64,000 bases of DNA, taken from NCBI RefSeq assembly GCF_901875635.1, contig NZ_CABFMN010000033.1:43210-107209 (forward strand), in the 5' to 3' direction. This document shows positions 18,333 to 27,126 of this stretch, piece by piece. The position numbers and the translations under genes were made by a program. Numbering within the stretch: position 1 is the first letter of the stretch; each line of letters opens with the position of its first letter. This DNA comes from Xylophilus ampelinus. GTDB taxonomy: Bacteria > Pseudomonadota > Gammaproteobacteria > Burkholderiales > Burkholderiaceae_C. The notes under the pieces were generated by a model. It was given only the letters and a program-made list of their open reading frames with translations, made no database searches and was not told the origin of the DNA.

Positions 18333-21329
18333 ATGAGTCGCAACCTGCCCCTGCGTGTCAGTGCGGCGCTGTATGGCGGCGCAGCCGCGGTCGTGCTGGC
18401 CGTGGTCGTGGCGGCCGTGACGATGATCTGGCAGATGCGCGAGAGCGCGCTGGCCGACACCGAGGGACAGGCCACGCGCTTCGCCAGTGGCGCGGAGGCG
18501 GCGATCAACCGCAGCCTGGTCGGCGCCGACGTCTTGCTGGCCAGCCTGGGCGCGCTGCTCGGCGACAGGACCGTCGAGCAGGCGCAGGGCGAGGCGATGC
18601 GTGGCCGCATCTCGACGGTGATGCGCGAAATGGCGCGCCAGAGCCTGCTGGTGCGGCAGTTCGCGCTGGTGCGGGCTGATGGCCATGTCCTTGCGCCAGC
18701 CACGGCCCAAGGCATGGCGACACCCCTGGAGCTGCCCGAGGGCTTCGTGCGTGAGGTGCTGGCGCAGCCGGTATCGAGCCTGCAGGTGAGCGAGCCGCGC
18801 GTGAGCCCGGTGAGCAGCCAGCGCGTGCTCTACCTGGCGCGTGCGCTCGTCCTGCACGACGGTACGCGGCTCGTTGCCGTGGCCGAGGTGCCCGTGTCCA
18901 CCTTCACCACCATCCTCACGCAGGGCGCAGACATCGCTGGGCTGGAGGTGACGCTCGAGCGCAGCGGCGGCGCCGTGCTCGCCAGCATGCCGCCGCGCGA
19001 CGATCCGGCCGTCCGTGCGGCGCGCCGGCCGCTGGACGAACGCGAAGCCGATGGCCATCCGAAGTTCATGGCCTCGCGCCTGACCGGCGTGCCGGCCGTG
19101 GTGGTCTACCGGCCCACGCTGCACCGGAACCTGCTGGTCGTGGCCGGCATCCCGCTGGGCGTGGCGCTGGCCGACTGGCAGGTGCGGAGGGACTTCATCA
19201 TCGGTGTGGCCATCATGCTGGTGCTGATGGTGCTGGCCGTGGCGGCCTTCGCGCTGCACCAACTGCGCCGGCAGTGGTGGCACCGTGCCAACCTGCAGCG
19301 GTCGAAGGCCACACTCGACCAGGCGCTCGATGCAATGAGCGACGGCTTCGTCCTGCTCGATGCGCAGGGCCGCGCTCAGGTGTGGAACCCGCGGCTGCTC
19401 GACCTGTTCCCGGGCGTGGAGCCGCTCGTCGGCAGCGCAGCGGTGTTCCAGTTGCCGGGAGACGATCCCGCACGCACAGCCGGCGGCGCGGTGGGGCTGG
19501 CGGATGGCGAGCACGAGCTGCGTCTTGCCGATGGCCGTCGCATCGTGGCGATGCGCAGTCCCACGCCCGATGGCGGGCAGGTGTGCGTGTTCCGCGACGT
19601 GACCGAGCGGCTGCGGCAGATCGCCGAGGTGGTGGAGGGGCGCGCCCAGTTGCAGGCCACGCTCGATGCCGTGCCCGACGCGATGCTTGAGATGGGGCTG
19701 GATGGGCTCTGCCACCGCTACCACCCGCCGCGCACCGCGTCGGGCACGGCCCCCTTTCCCGGCGACCCGGTCGGACGCACGCTGGCCGAGTTGTTCGCAC
19801 CCGACGCGGCGGGCCAGCTCATGAACGCGCTGCGCGAGGCCTATCAGCACGGCCTGTCGGCGGGCCAGCAGATCGAGCGCCGGGCCGAACACGGCACGGC
19901 GTGGTTCGAGCTGTCGGTCTCGCGCATGGACGTGGGCGAGGGGCAGGACGCGCGCTTCATCGTCATGCTGCGCGACATCACCGAGCACAAGGCCGCTGCC
20001 CAGGAAATCGAGCACCTCGCCTTCTACGACACGCTCACGGGCCTGCCCAACCGGCGCCTGCTGCTGCACCGGTTGCAGGCCGTGGTCGAGAACAACGCGC
20101 ACCGCGGGCGGCAGGGTGCCTTGCTGTTCCTTGACCTGGACCATTTCAAGACGCTCAACGACGCGCAGGGCCAGGCCATGGGCGACGTGCTGCTGCGGCA
20201 GGTGGCCGACCGGCTGCGCGCCCTGCTCGGCGTGGGCGACACGGTGGCGCGGCTGGGCGGCGACGAGTTCGTGATCCTGGTCGACAACCTCGGCATCGAC
20301 CCGGTCCGCGCCGCCGTGCAGACGCAGGCCTTCGGCGAAGGTGTGCTGGCCGACCTGGGTCGGCCCTACCAGCTGGGCAGCTACACCTACCACGGCACCA
20401 CCAGCATCGGCGCGACGGTCTTCGGCGACAGGTCGCAGTCGCTGGACGAGCTGCTCAAGCAGGCTGACATCGCCATGTTCCACGCCAAGCAGGCGGGCGG
20501 CAACGGGCTGCGCTTCTTCGAGGCGCCGATGCAGACCACCATTACCGCGCGCGCCACGCTCGAGAACGAACTGCATGCCGCCCTCAAGGGCCACCAGTTC
20601 ACGCTGCACTACCAGCGCCAGGTTGCGGCCGCCGGCGAGATCACCGGCGCCGAGGTGCTGATCCGCTGGCGCCATCCGCACCGCGGCCTGATTCCCCCGG
20701 CCGCCTTCATCGACGTCGCCGAGGGCACCGGCCTCATCGTGCCCATCGGTATCTGGGTGCTCGAGCAGGCCTGCCGGCAGCTGGAGCAGTGGAGCCACCA
20801 TCCGCGTCGCCGGCACCTGCAGCTGGCCGTGAACGTGAGCGCGCGACAGTTCCAGCGCGAGGACTTCGCCGACCAGGTGCGCGAGGTCTTCATCCGCACC
20901 GGCGCCGAGCCGTCGCGGCTGAAGATCGAGCTGACCGAAAGCCTGCTGCAGGACAAGGTCGAGGAGACCATCCGCAAGATGAAGTCCCTGGCCGCCATCG
21001 GCATCCGCTTCGCGATGGACGACTTCGGCACCGGCTACTCGTCGCTGTCGTACATGGCGCAGCTGCCGCTGCACCAGGTCAAGATCGACAAGTTCTTCGT
21101 CGGCGGCATCGGCAGCAGCCCCAAGCTCGAACTGCTGATCCAGACCATCATCGGCATGGCGCGCAGCCTCGACCTCGAGGTGGTGGCCGAAGGCGTCGAG
21201 ACGCCCGAACAGCTGGCCTTCCTGGAGCGCCACGGCTGCCGCCTGTTCCAGGGCTACCTGTTCGGCCGTCCGCTGGACATCGAAGAACTGGAGCGCGAGC
21301 TCGACGTCGAGCTGGTCAGCCCGGGCTGA
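18333..21329 (+). CDS. Membrane-bound PAS-GGDEF-EAL cyclic-di-GMP signalling protein
   Basis: Large sensor (998 aa). TM1 about residues 11-33; a periplasmic Cache-like domain 34-285; TM2 about 288-311; PAS-like modules around 325-430 and 440-560. The GGDEF domain carries LGGDEF at 641-646. The EAL domain carries EVL in place of EAL at E774, with DDFGTGYSSL, KIDKFF and VVAEGVE intact, so both activities are possible. The coupled upstream DctP-type protein would occupy the same periplasmic space as the Cache-like domain. Probably adjusts c-di-GMP to an external small molecule; ligand unknown. Confidence 0.88.
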   Translation: MSRNLPLRVSAALYGGAAAVVLAVVVAAVTMIWQMRESALADTEGQATRFASGAEAAINRSLVGADVLLASLGALLGDRTVEQAQGEAMRGRISTVMREMARQSLLVRQFALVRADGHVLAPATAQGMATPLELPEGFVREVLAQPVSSLQVSEPRVSPVSSQRVLYLARALVLHDGTRLVAVAEVPVSTFTTILTQGADIAGLEVTLERSGGAVLASMPPRDDPAVRAARRPLDEREADGHPKFMASRLTGVPAVVVYRPTLHRNLLVVAGIPLGVALADWQVRRDFIIGVAIMLVLMVLAVAAFALHQLRRQWWHRANLQRSKATLDQALDAMSDGFVLLDAQGRAQVWNPRLLDLFPGVEPLVGSAAVFQLPGDDPARTAGGAVGLADGEHELRLADGRRIVAMRSPTPDGGQVCVFRDVTERLRQIAEVVEGRAQLQATLDAVPDAMLEMGLDGLCHRYHPPRTASGTAPFPGDPVGRTLAELFAPDAAGQLMNALREAYQHGLSAGQQIERRAEHGTAWFELSVSRMDVGEGQDARFIVMLRDITEHKAAAQEIEHLAFYDTLTGLPNRRLLLHRLQAVVENNAHRGRQGALLFLDLDHFKTLNDAQGQAMGDVLLRQVADRLRALLGVGDTVARLGGDEFVILVDNLGIDPVRAAVQTQAFGEGVLADLGRPYQLGSYTYHGTTSIGATVFGDRSQSLDELLKQADIAMFHAKQAGGNGLRFFEAPMQTTITARATLENELHAALKGHQFTLHYQRQVAAAGEITGAEVLIRWRHPHRGLIPPAAFIDVAEGTGLIVPIGIWVLEQACRQLEQWSHHPRRRHLQLAVNVSARQFQREDFADQVREVFIRTGAEPSRLKIELTESLLQDKVEETIRKMKSLAAIGIRFAMDDFGTGYSSLSYMAQLPLHQVKIDKFFVGGIGSSPKLELLIQTIIGMARSLDLEVVAEGVETPEQLAFLERHGCRLFQGYLFGRPLDIEELERELDVELVSPG

Positions 21330-21335
21330 TTCCCT

Positions 21336-22997
21336 TCAGGCGGCTGGCGCCGGCCGCAAACCGGCCAGTGCGTCGGCCCCGAGCGTGCAGACCTTCAATG
21401 GCCGCGTCCGGCCGCGGATGGCCAGGTCCACCCGGGGCTGGTCCTCCAGGGCGAGGCCCGCCTGCGTGGCGGCAAATTCCGAAAGCACCAGCCGCGCGCC
21501 CGCGACCTTGCTGTGGTCCTGCAGCCGGCTCGCGGTGTTCACCACTTCGCCCACGGCAGTGAGGGTGGTCGTGTCGAGATAACCCACCTCGCCCACGGCC
21601 GCGCGCCCTGCGTGCAGGCCCATGCCGAAGTCCAGTTGCTGTCCGAACTCGGAGGCGAACCCGTCGCCCCAGGCGCTCAGTTCGGCGTCGATGCGCAGGG
21701 CTGCGTCGATGGCGGCATGGCAGGCCGCAGGCAGGCCGCTTTCCAGGCCGAAGATCGCCATCACGCTGTCGCCGATGAACTGGTTGGGCACGCCGCCGCT
21801 CGCCCGCACGGCCTCGCCCACCAGCGAGAAATACCGGTCCAGCACATACACGAGGTCGAAGGGCCATTGCCGCTCGGCAAGGCCCGACCAGCGCCGTAGG
21901 TCGACGAACAGGACGGCCACCTCGCGTTCCGTGCCGAAGCGCCGCGGAGGCAGGGTCGACGGCGGCGCAAAAAGCGGCAGCACGTCAATGTCGGCGTGCG
22001 GGCGCAACTGACAGGCCAGCCGCACATCCGGAGGCGCATGGACGCGCGCGAGCGTGCGGGCTTCCTCGGCCGAGGGTGCGGGCAGGGCCCCCGGGGCCGC
22101 GCGCACGCGCACGCGGCAGGTGGAGCAGCGTGCACGTCCGCCACAGACCGACAGGTGCGCGATGCGGTGCGCGCGGCTGGCTTCCAGCACCGACCAGCCG
22201 CGCGGCACCTGAACGGCCCGGTCCGGGTAGCGGAAGGTCAGCGTCGACGCGCCCGCCAGGCGGCCCTTCAGCCCACGAGCGGCGCGGGCGAGCAGCAAGG
22301 CCGCCAGTGCCGCGCCGTACGCCCAGCGCAGCCATTGCGCGGTGGCATCGAGTGCATCGCCGTGGCCGTGCCCCGGCGATGGCGTGGACGCCGCCGTCCA
22401 TGCGATCTCGCGTCCCATGGCCATGAAGCCTGCGGCGGCCGAGAGCGGCAGCAGCAGCGCGAGGGCGAACAGCGCGGGCGCGGCGCGGCGCCAGGGGGCG
22501 CGCGAGCGCAGGGCCAGATGCAGACCGAGACAGCCGTGAGCCCAGGCCGCAGTCATCATCGAGAGCTGGAAGATCGCGCCGGGCGTGTCCCACAGCCCGC
22601 CCACCACGCGCAGGTAGGAGCCGTCGATGCCATAGGCCGCGTGCGCCCAGCGCATCGCAGTCAGGTGCGATGCCAGCAGCAGCGGCAGCGAGAACCCCAG
22701 TACCAGGCGCACCGCCTCGATCCAGGGCATGCGCAGGTTGCGGCGCTCCCACAGCGCGGCCACGGCCATGCCGATGTGCACCGACGCCGCGCCATACAGC
22801 AGCACCGTGCCCGGCAGGCTGTGCCAGACGGCGCGCGCCACTGCCAGCACCGCCTCGGCCGCCGCGAGCGACACCAGCCCCATGGCATGGTTCAGCAGGT
22901 GCAGGCCCACATAGGCCATCAGCACCAGTCCGCTGCCCCATCGCAGGTCGCGGCGCGAAGGCCATGCGGACGGGCGTGGACGTGGGCCTGCAATCAT
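21336..22997 (-). CDS. Membrane class III adenylate cyclase with 2Fe-2S ferredoxin domain (CyaC-like)
   Basis: 553 aa in three parts. Residues 20-240: about six membrane helices rich in His (H33, H37, H74, H111, H119, H154, H160), like the b-type heme anchors of succinate dehydrogenase. Residues 250-340: plant-type ferredoxin with C285-x5-C291-x2-C294-x34-C329. Residues 355-540: class III cyclase with metal-binding D366 and D410 and the transition-state N487/R491 of NTASRLQ; the adenine-selecting Lys position is Gln406. This matches the redox-regulated, quinone-responsive CyaC type I know from Sinorhizobium meliloti. It is divergent from a Crp-type gene 36 bp away, its likely cAMP receiver. 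The ATG has no clear Shine-Dalgarno. Confidence 0.88.
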   Translation of the reverse strand: MIAGPRPRPSAWPSRRDLRWGSGLVLMAYVGLHLLNHAMGLVSLAAAEAVLAVARAVWHSLPGTVLLYGAASVHIGMAVAALWERRNLRMPWIEAVRLVLGFSLPLLLASHLTAMRWAHAAYGIDGSYLRVVGGLWDTPGAIFQLSMMTAAWAHGCLGLHLALRSRAPWRRAAPALFALALLLPLSAAAGFMAMGREIAWTAASTPSPGHGHGDALDATAQWLRWAYGAALAALLLARAARGLKGRLAGASTLTFRYPDRAVQVPRGWSVLEASRAHRIAHLSVCGGRARCSTCRVRVRAAPGALPAPSAEEARTLARVHAPPDVRLACQLRPHADIDVLPLFAPPSTLPPRRFGTEREVAVLFVDLRRWSGLAERQWPFDLVYVLDRYFSLVGEAVRASGGVPNQFIGDSVMAIFGLESGLPAACHAAIDAALRIDAELSAWGDGFASEFGQQLDFGMGLHAGRAAVGEVGYLDTTTLTAVGEVVNTASRLQDHSKVAGARLVLSEFAATQAGLALEDQPRVDLAIRGRTRPLKVCTLGADALAGLRPAPAA

Positions 22998-23033
22998 GTG
23001 CTGCCGAGCATAATCCGCCGCCGATCACCCCCC

Positions 23034-23771
23034 ATGAACGCCCCCATCCGCTCCAGCCTTGCCTTGCGTCGCATCGCCCTGCTCGAAGGCTTGGACGACG
23101 TGCGCCTGGATCGCATCGCCCAGGCCTGCGCATGGCACCGGATTCCGGCGGACCGGCCCCTGCTGCTGCGCGCACAGGACCGTGGGGAGGTTTTCTTCCT
23201 GGTGCACGGTCGCGTGCGGGTCACCACCTACGCGGCCAACGGCCGGCAGGTGACCTTCCGCGACACCGCGGCCGGCGAGCTGGTGGGCGACATCGCGGCG
23301 ATCGACGGCCAGCCGCGCTCGGCGGACGTCGTCACTCTCGAGGACAGCGTGGTCGCCGTGCTCGATCGGGCCATCTTCCTCGCACTGCTGCGCGAGGTGC
23401 CCGAGCTGGCGCTGCGCGTCATGCAGCGGCTGGCGCAGCTGGTACGCCAGCTGTCCGAGCGTGTCATCGACCTGAGCACGCTCGGCGTGCAGAACCGGCT
23501 GCACGCCGAGCTGCTGCGCATGGCGCGCGCGGCCGGCGTGTCGGGCAACACCGCGCGCCTGGCGCCCCCGCCGCGCCATGTGGACCTGGCCGGACAGATC
23601 AGCACCAACCGCGAGCAGGTCACGCGCGAGCTGAATGCGCTGGCACGCGCCGGGCTCCTGCGCAAGGAGGCTGGAGCGCTCGTGGTCGTCGATGTCGGCC
23701 GGCTCGCCCGCATGGTGGCCGAGGTGCGCGGCGAGAGCGCGCCAACGGCCTCGGGCGGCCTGCTCAGTTGA
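23034..23771 (+). CDS. Crp/Fnr-family transcriptional regulator
   Basis: 245 aa. Cyclic-nucleotide-binding beta-roll at about 10-130, with GELVGDIAAIDGQPRSADV resembling the phosphate-binding cassette of cAMP-binding members (Gly-Glu and Arg-Ser-Ala retained). Dimer helix at 130-165, then a Crp-type HTH (VDLAGQISTNREQVTRELNALARAGLL). No Fnr-type N-terminal Cys cluster. The start at 23034 was chosen because upstream in-frame sequence overlaps the cyclase gene. Divergent from the adenylate cyclase and overlapping the convergent doxX gene by 8 bp. I infer it responds to the cAMP made next door. Confidence 0.87.
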   Translation: MNAPIRSSLALRRIALLEGLDDVRLDRIAQACAWHRIPADRPLLLRAQDRGEVFFLVHGRVRVTTYAANGRQVTFRDTAAGELVGDIAAIDGQPRSADVVTLEDSVVAVLDRAIFLALLREVPELALRVMQRLAQLVRQLSERVIDLSTLGVQNRLHAELLRMARAAGVSGNTARLAPPPRHVDLAGQISTNREQVTRELNALARAGLLRKEAGALVVVDVGRLARMVAEVRGESAPTASGGLLS

Positions 23772-24222
23772 AGCGGCCCTGGGCGCCGCCGATGCCGATG
23801 CGGCCTGCGCCCAGCAGGGCGATGGCGAGAGCGCCGAAAAGGTACAGGCCCTGCAACTCCAGGGCCCAGCCGCCCTGGCCCGTCATTGCGAACAGCTGGC
23901 CCATGTGGACCAGGCCGAACGCGAAGAGCATGTTGATGACGACGACGCCGGCCGCGGCACGCGTCCACAGACCGACGATCATCAGCACCGGCGCCACGAT
24001 CTCGCCCACGTAGACGAGGTAGCCCAGCGCGCCGGGCAGCCCCGCGGCTCCGAGCATCTTGATGACGAAGCCCGGGCCGGCGCCCAGCTTGAAGATGCCG
24101 TGCAGCAGCACGAGCAGTCCCACCGACAGGCGCAGCACGAGCTTGCCGGCGTCGTCGCGCGTGAAGGCGGTTCCTTGGTCTTGCGCGGCAGGGGCCGCGG
24201 GCAGCGTGGTGGCGGTCGTCAT
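23764..24222 (-). CDS. DoxX-family membrane protein
   Basis: DoxX/SURF4-like integral membrane protein (152 aa) with four helices: LVLRLSVGLLVLLHGIFKL near 28-46, GYLVYVGEIVAPVLMIVGL near 66-85, AAAGVVVINMLFAF, and LYLFGALAIALLGAGRIG. The H-x2-F-K pattern after helix 1 and GEIVAP are family marks. Members are associated with redox or sulfur metabolism, but the function here is unknown. The start giving MTTATTLPAAP was chosen because the longer frame has no conserved features. It follows the small exported protein gene after 8 bp, likely co-transcribed. Confidence 0.85.
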   Translation of the reverse strand: MTTATTLPAAPAAQDQGTAFTRDDAGKLVLRLSVGLLVLLHGIFKLGAGPGFVIKMLGAAGLPGALGYLVYVGEIVAPVLMIVGLWTRAAAGVVVINMLFAFGLVHMGQLFAMTGQGGWALELQGLYLFGALAIALLGAGRIGIGGAQGRFN

Positions 24223-24230
24223 GTCCGGGC

Positions 24231-24638
24231 TCACAGGCGGTCGGCTGCGGCAGCCGGCGCGGCGGCCCGCGCGTCGCGCGTGCCGAGGCTGCCACGCGTG
24301 TATTCGGCTGGCACCGTGCTGTTGAAGAAGGCCTTGCGGTCCAGGTTCTGGTTGGGCGCATGGGCGGCGGCCACCGCCTCGGCGCGCACGCTGGCGCGAT
24401 CGCGGGTGGCCGCCAGCATCGGCGCACGGTTCTCGTTGCCCAGCGCTTCGCCGGCGCCGAGCAGTTCGCCGCGCTGCGCGGCCTGGGCCAGCCCGGCCTG
24501 CACGTCGGCACGCGAGAGCGTCCCGATGAAGGGCGTGCGGTTCTGCTGGACGTAGTCGGCCTGCGATTCGGCGAGGGCGGGTGCCGCACCCAGTGCGGCG
24601 GCAAGCGCGGCGGCGCTCATGGCGATGGACCTGTTCAT
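24231..24638 (-). CDS. Small exported DUF4148-like protein
   Basis: 135 aa with a signal peptide cleaved near APALAES. The mature part contains TLSRADVQAGLAQAAQRGEL, resembling the SRAEVxAEL repeat of DUF4148 proteins that Burkholderiales encode in many copies. A second unit is seen around SVRAEAVAAAHAPNQ. AGGAG sits 8-10 bp before the ATG. A relative lies at 47021-47308 (TLSRAEVQAQARQ, REAVRAGAVAAAR). Function unknown; exported, small and repetitive. First gene of a pair with doxX. Confidence 0.78.
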   Translation of the reverse strand: MNRSIAMSAAALAAALGAAPALAESQADYVQQNRTPFIGTLSRADVQAGLAQAAQRGELLGAGEALGNENRAPMLAATRDRASVRAEAVAAAHAPNQNLDRKAFFNSTVPAEYTRGSLGTRDARAAAPAAAADRL

Positions 24639-24746
24639 GATGAAGCTCCTGTTGCGAGGGTGGGGTGGGAAGGCCGGCGGTTGGATCGAACGACCCCCCG
24701 GCCGGAACGATGGAAGGAATTCTGGGCAGCGCTGCCGCCTGCGAAA

Positions 24747-24760
24747 GTGCGTTTACGCAC
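24747..24760. promoter_or_regulatory. Candidate operator, GTGCGT-TT-ACGCAC
   Basis: Six-base arms symmetric about a TT centre in the divergent region between the DUF4148-like gene and the tauE-like gene. No regulator can be assigned; with this GC content a chance dyad is possible. Confidence 0.3.
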
Positions 24761-24856
24761 ACGCGCACGCAAGTCGCGCCCGCCCGCGACAATGCGGACC
24801 CCCGGCAGCACGAAGGCGCCGCCCGCCCTCGCGCCGCCCCATTCCCCGATCCCGCC

Positions 24857-25621
24857 TTGACCTCCGCTTTCCCGCTCATCACCGACCCCGCCTTCTATGC
24901 CGTCGCCGTTCCGGCGGTGCTGTTGCTGGGCATCAGCAAGAGCGGCTTCGGCGCGGGGTTCGGATCGCTGGCAGTGCCGCTCATGTCGCTGGCCGTGTCG
25001 GTGCCGCAGGCGGCGGCGATCATGATGCCGCTGCTGCTGGTGATGGACCTGCTGGGCCTGGCCGCCTTCCGCCGCGATTTCGACGGCCGCCTGCTGCGCT
25101 TCCTGCTGCCCTGGGCGCTGGTGGGTACCGTGGCCGGCACCCTGCTGTTCCGCGCGCTGCCGGCGCACACGGTGGCGGGGATCGTGGGCGTGTTCACGCT
25201 GGCCTTTCTGGCGCAGCGGCTCCTGCGCCCGCCGCGGCCTGACGATCCGCCGCCGCCGAAGCCGCTGGGCGCGCTGCTCACGGTGGTGTCGGGTTTCACC
25301 AGCTTCATCTCGCATGCGGGCGGGCCGCCGCTCAATGCCTACCTGATCCCGCTGCGCCTGTCGCCCCTTGTGTTCACGGCCACGGTGGCATACCTCTTCT
25401 TCGTCGTGAACCTCAGCAAGTGGGTGCCCTACGCCTGGCTGGGCCTGCTGGACATGCGCAACCTCGCGACCTCGCTGGTGCTGATGCCGCTGGCACCGCT
25501 GGGCGTGTGGATCGGCGTGCGCGTGGCGCGGCGCATCGACCCCACCTGGTTCTACCGCTGCGTCTACGCCGGCATGCTGCTCACCGGGCTCAAGCTCGTG
25601 TGGGATGGCTTTGGCGGCTGA
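24857..25621 (+). CDS. TauE/SafE-family sulfite/organosulfonate exporter-like permease
   Basis: 254-aa integral membrane protein with about eight helices. Family motifs are LLGISKSGFGAGFGSLAVPLMSL near residue 20, and the second-half counterpart SGFTSFISHAGGPPLNAYLIPLRLSP near 145, the inverted repeat of TauE/SafE permeases. No ATG fits the N-terminus; a TTG at 24857 gives MTSAFPLITDP just before helix 1, whereas ATGs further upstream add low-complexity sequence. Substrate unknown; relatives export sulfite or sulfoacetate or other anions. The SDR gene follows after 35 bp and may be co-transcribed. Confidence 0.82.
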   Translation: MTSAFPLITDPAFYAVAVPAVLLLGISKSGFGAGFGSLAVPLMSLAVSVPQAAAIMMPLLLVMDLLGLAAFRRDFDGRLLRFLLPWALVGTVAGTLLFRALPAHTVAGIVGVFTLAFLAQRLLRPPRPDDPPPPKPLGALLTVVSGFTSFISHAGGPPLNAYLIPLRLSPLVFTATVAYLFFVVNLSKWVPYAWLGLLDMRNLATSLVLMPLAPLGVWIGVRVARRIDPTWFYRCVYAGMLLTGLKLVWDGFGG

Positions 25622-25656
25622 CGCGCTCCTCCCCTCGTCTTCATCAGGAGTTTTCG

Positions 25657-26412
25657 ATGTCCGACCTTTTCATCCTCACCGGCGCATCGCGCGGCATGGG
25701 CCGCGCCATGGCTGCGCAGCTGCTGCAGCGCGACGGCGTGCAACTGCTGTGCCTCTCGCGCGGGCGCGATGCCGCGCTGGAGAGCGGCCCCACCGGCGCC
25801 GGCAGCCGTGCGGAGCAATGGCAGGTCGACCTGGCCGATCCGCTGCCGGCCGCCGAGCGCGTGCGGGATTGGCTCGCGGGCCAGGGAGGCGCGGGTTTCC
25901 GCTCGGCCACGCTGATCAACAACGCGGGCACGGTGGGCCACCCGGCGCCGCTGGCCAAGGCCTCGCTGGCCGAACTGTCGCAGTCGCTGCGCGTGGGACT
26001 GGAGGCGGCGTTGCTGCTCACGGCAGCCTTCCTCGGCGCCACCGCCGGCTGGCCGGGCCGGCGCCAGGTGCTGAACATCTCCTCGGGCCTGGGCCGCAAC
26101 GCGCTGGGCAGCCAGGCACCGTACTGCGCGGCCAAGGCCGGCATGGACCATTTCTCCCGCGCCGTGGCGCTCGAGGAGCAGGGCGAGGGCGGAGCGCGGA
26201 TCGTCTCGCTGGCGCCGGGCGTGATCGACACCGACATGCAGGTGCAACTGCGCGGCACCGATGCGGCGCTCTTCCCCGACCGCGGCCGCTTCGAGAAGCT
26301 GAAGGCCGACGGCCTGCTCGACTCGCCCGAAGCGGCGGCGCGCAAGGTGCTGGCCTGGCTGGAGCGCCCTGACTTCGGTGCCCAGCCCGTGGGCGACGTG
26401 CGCCAGCCCTGA
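25657..26412 (+). CDS. Short-chain dehydrogenase/reductase
   Basis: 251 aa SDR of the sepiapterin-reductase/benzil-reductase-like type. NADP-binding TGASRGMG at residues 8-15; NNAG near 88; Ser of NISSGLGRNALG and the catalytic pair in YCAAKAGMDHFSRA around 155. A long segment after the catalytic helix ends in LERPDFGAQPVGDVRQ. CAGGAG lies 7 bp before the ATG. Follows the permease gene closely. Substrate cannot be told from sequence. Confidence 0.85.
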   Translation: MSDLFILTGASRGMGRAMAAQLLQRDGVQLLCLSRGRDAALESGPTGAGSRAEQWQVDLADPLPAAERVRDWLAGQGGAGFRSATLINNAGTVGHPAPLAKASLAELSQSLRVGLEAALLLTAAFLGATAGWPGRRQVLNISSGLGRNALGSQAPYCAAKAGMDHFSRAVALEEQGEGGARIVSLAPGVIDTDMQVQLRGTDAALFPDRGRFEKLKADGLLDSPEAAARKVLAWLERPDFGAQPVGDVRQP

Positions 26413-26497
26413 CGCGGTGCCGGACTACGCGTTGCGACCCCCCGCCCTGTCCGCCGCGTCGCGCCGCGCGGCGTTGAATACCGCAGGAAACCACCGA

Positions 26498-27028
26498 ATG
26501 GCGCGCGCACCCCGTTCCGACTGCTCCCCCACCCAGGACTTCGAGGCCGAACTGGCTCGCCTGCAGGTCGCCACGGCCGATGGCGGCAGCCGCGGGCTGT
26601 CGATGCTGCTGTCGCCCGTGCTGAGGCTGGTGCGCGAGCACCTTGGCATGGACGTCGTCTTCGTCGCCCAGTTCGTGGGTGACGACAGTGTCTTCCGCCA
26701 CGTGGAGGCGCGACCGGGCCGCCGCGTGATGGCCGTCGGCGAAGCGTGCGTTCGCGAGCGCAGCTACTGCCAGCGCGTGGTCGACGGCCGCCTGCCGCCG
26801 CTGGAGCGCAACGTGCCGGCGCGCGAGGACTTCTCACGGCTGCCCACCTTCGACTTTCCCATCGGTTGCTACCTCAGCGTGCCGCTGCGGCTGCAAGGCG
26901 GCCGCATCTACGGCGTGCTGTGCTGCTTCAGCTTCGCACCCAACGAGGACCTGGGCCAGCGCGACCTGCGCCGCCTGGAGATGGCGGCGCAGCTCACCAC
27001 CCGGCTGATCGAAGAACTCGGCACCTGA
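26498..27028 (+). CDS. GAF-domain protein
   Basis: 176 aa consisting almost wholly of one GAF domain: helix LARLQVATADGGSRGLSMLLSPVLRLVREHLGMDVVFVAQF, then sheet segments ending in CYLSVPLRLQGGRIYGVLCCFSFAPN, and an exit helix DLRRLEMAAQLTTRLIEEL. No output domain is attached, so it may bind a ligand and act on a partner. The ATG at 26498 gives a compact protein; a longer frame overlaps the upstream SDR. Cys residues at SYC and GVLCC could be redox or nitrogen-oxide sensitive, but this is a guess. Confidence 0.8.
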   Translation: MARAPRSDCSPTQDFEAELARLQVATADGGSRGLSMLLSPVLRLVREHLGMDVVFVAQFVGDDSVFRHVEARPGRRVMAVGEACVRERSYCQRVVDGRLPPLERNVPAREDFSRLPTFDFPIGCYLSVPLRLQGGRIYGVLCCFSFAPNEDLGQRDLRRLEMAAQLTTRLIEELGT

Positions 27029-27040
27029 GTTTCATGAACG

Positions 27041-27096
27041 AAATCGGCCGCCGGCGCCCGCAGGACGGGCGCGAGCAGCTATCGATTTCGTAGCAT
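27041..27096 (-). repeat. ~60-bp dispersed repeat, family C copy 1
   Basis: On the minus strand reads AAATCGATAGCTGCTCGCGC, then a GGGCGC core, and ends GGCCGATTT. It lies between the convergent GAF and nagL genes. One of six related copies in this window. Confidence 0.8.
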
Positions 27097-27126
27097 CCCA
27101 GAGAGTCGTCCGGTTCGACTCCGGTG

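Noticed and set aside
17997..21233. A 1078-codon open frame on the minus strand opposite the GGDEF-EAL gene
   Set aside because: High GC makes long antisense frames common. The predicted protein is rich in His, Arg, Gln and Ala without domain pattern, whereas the plus strand encodes clear signalling domains.
24665..24856. Longer start for the TauE/SafE-like permease (ATGs at 24665 or 24710)
   Set aside because: The added residues are low-complexity and precede helix 1 without any family resemblance; they also cover the divergent promoter region.
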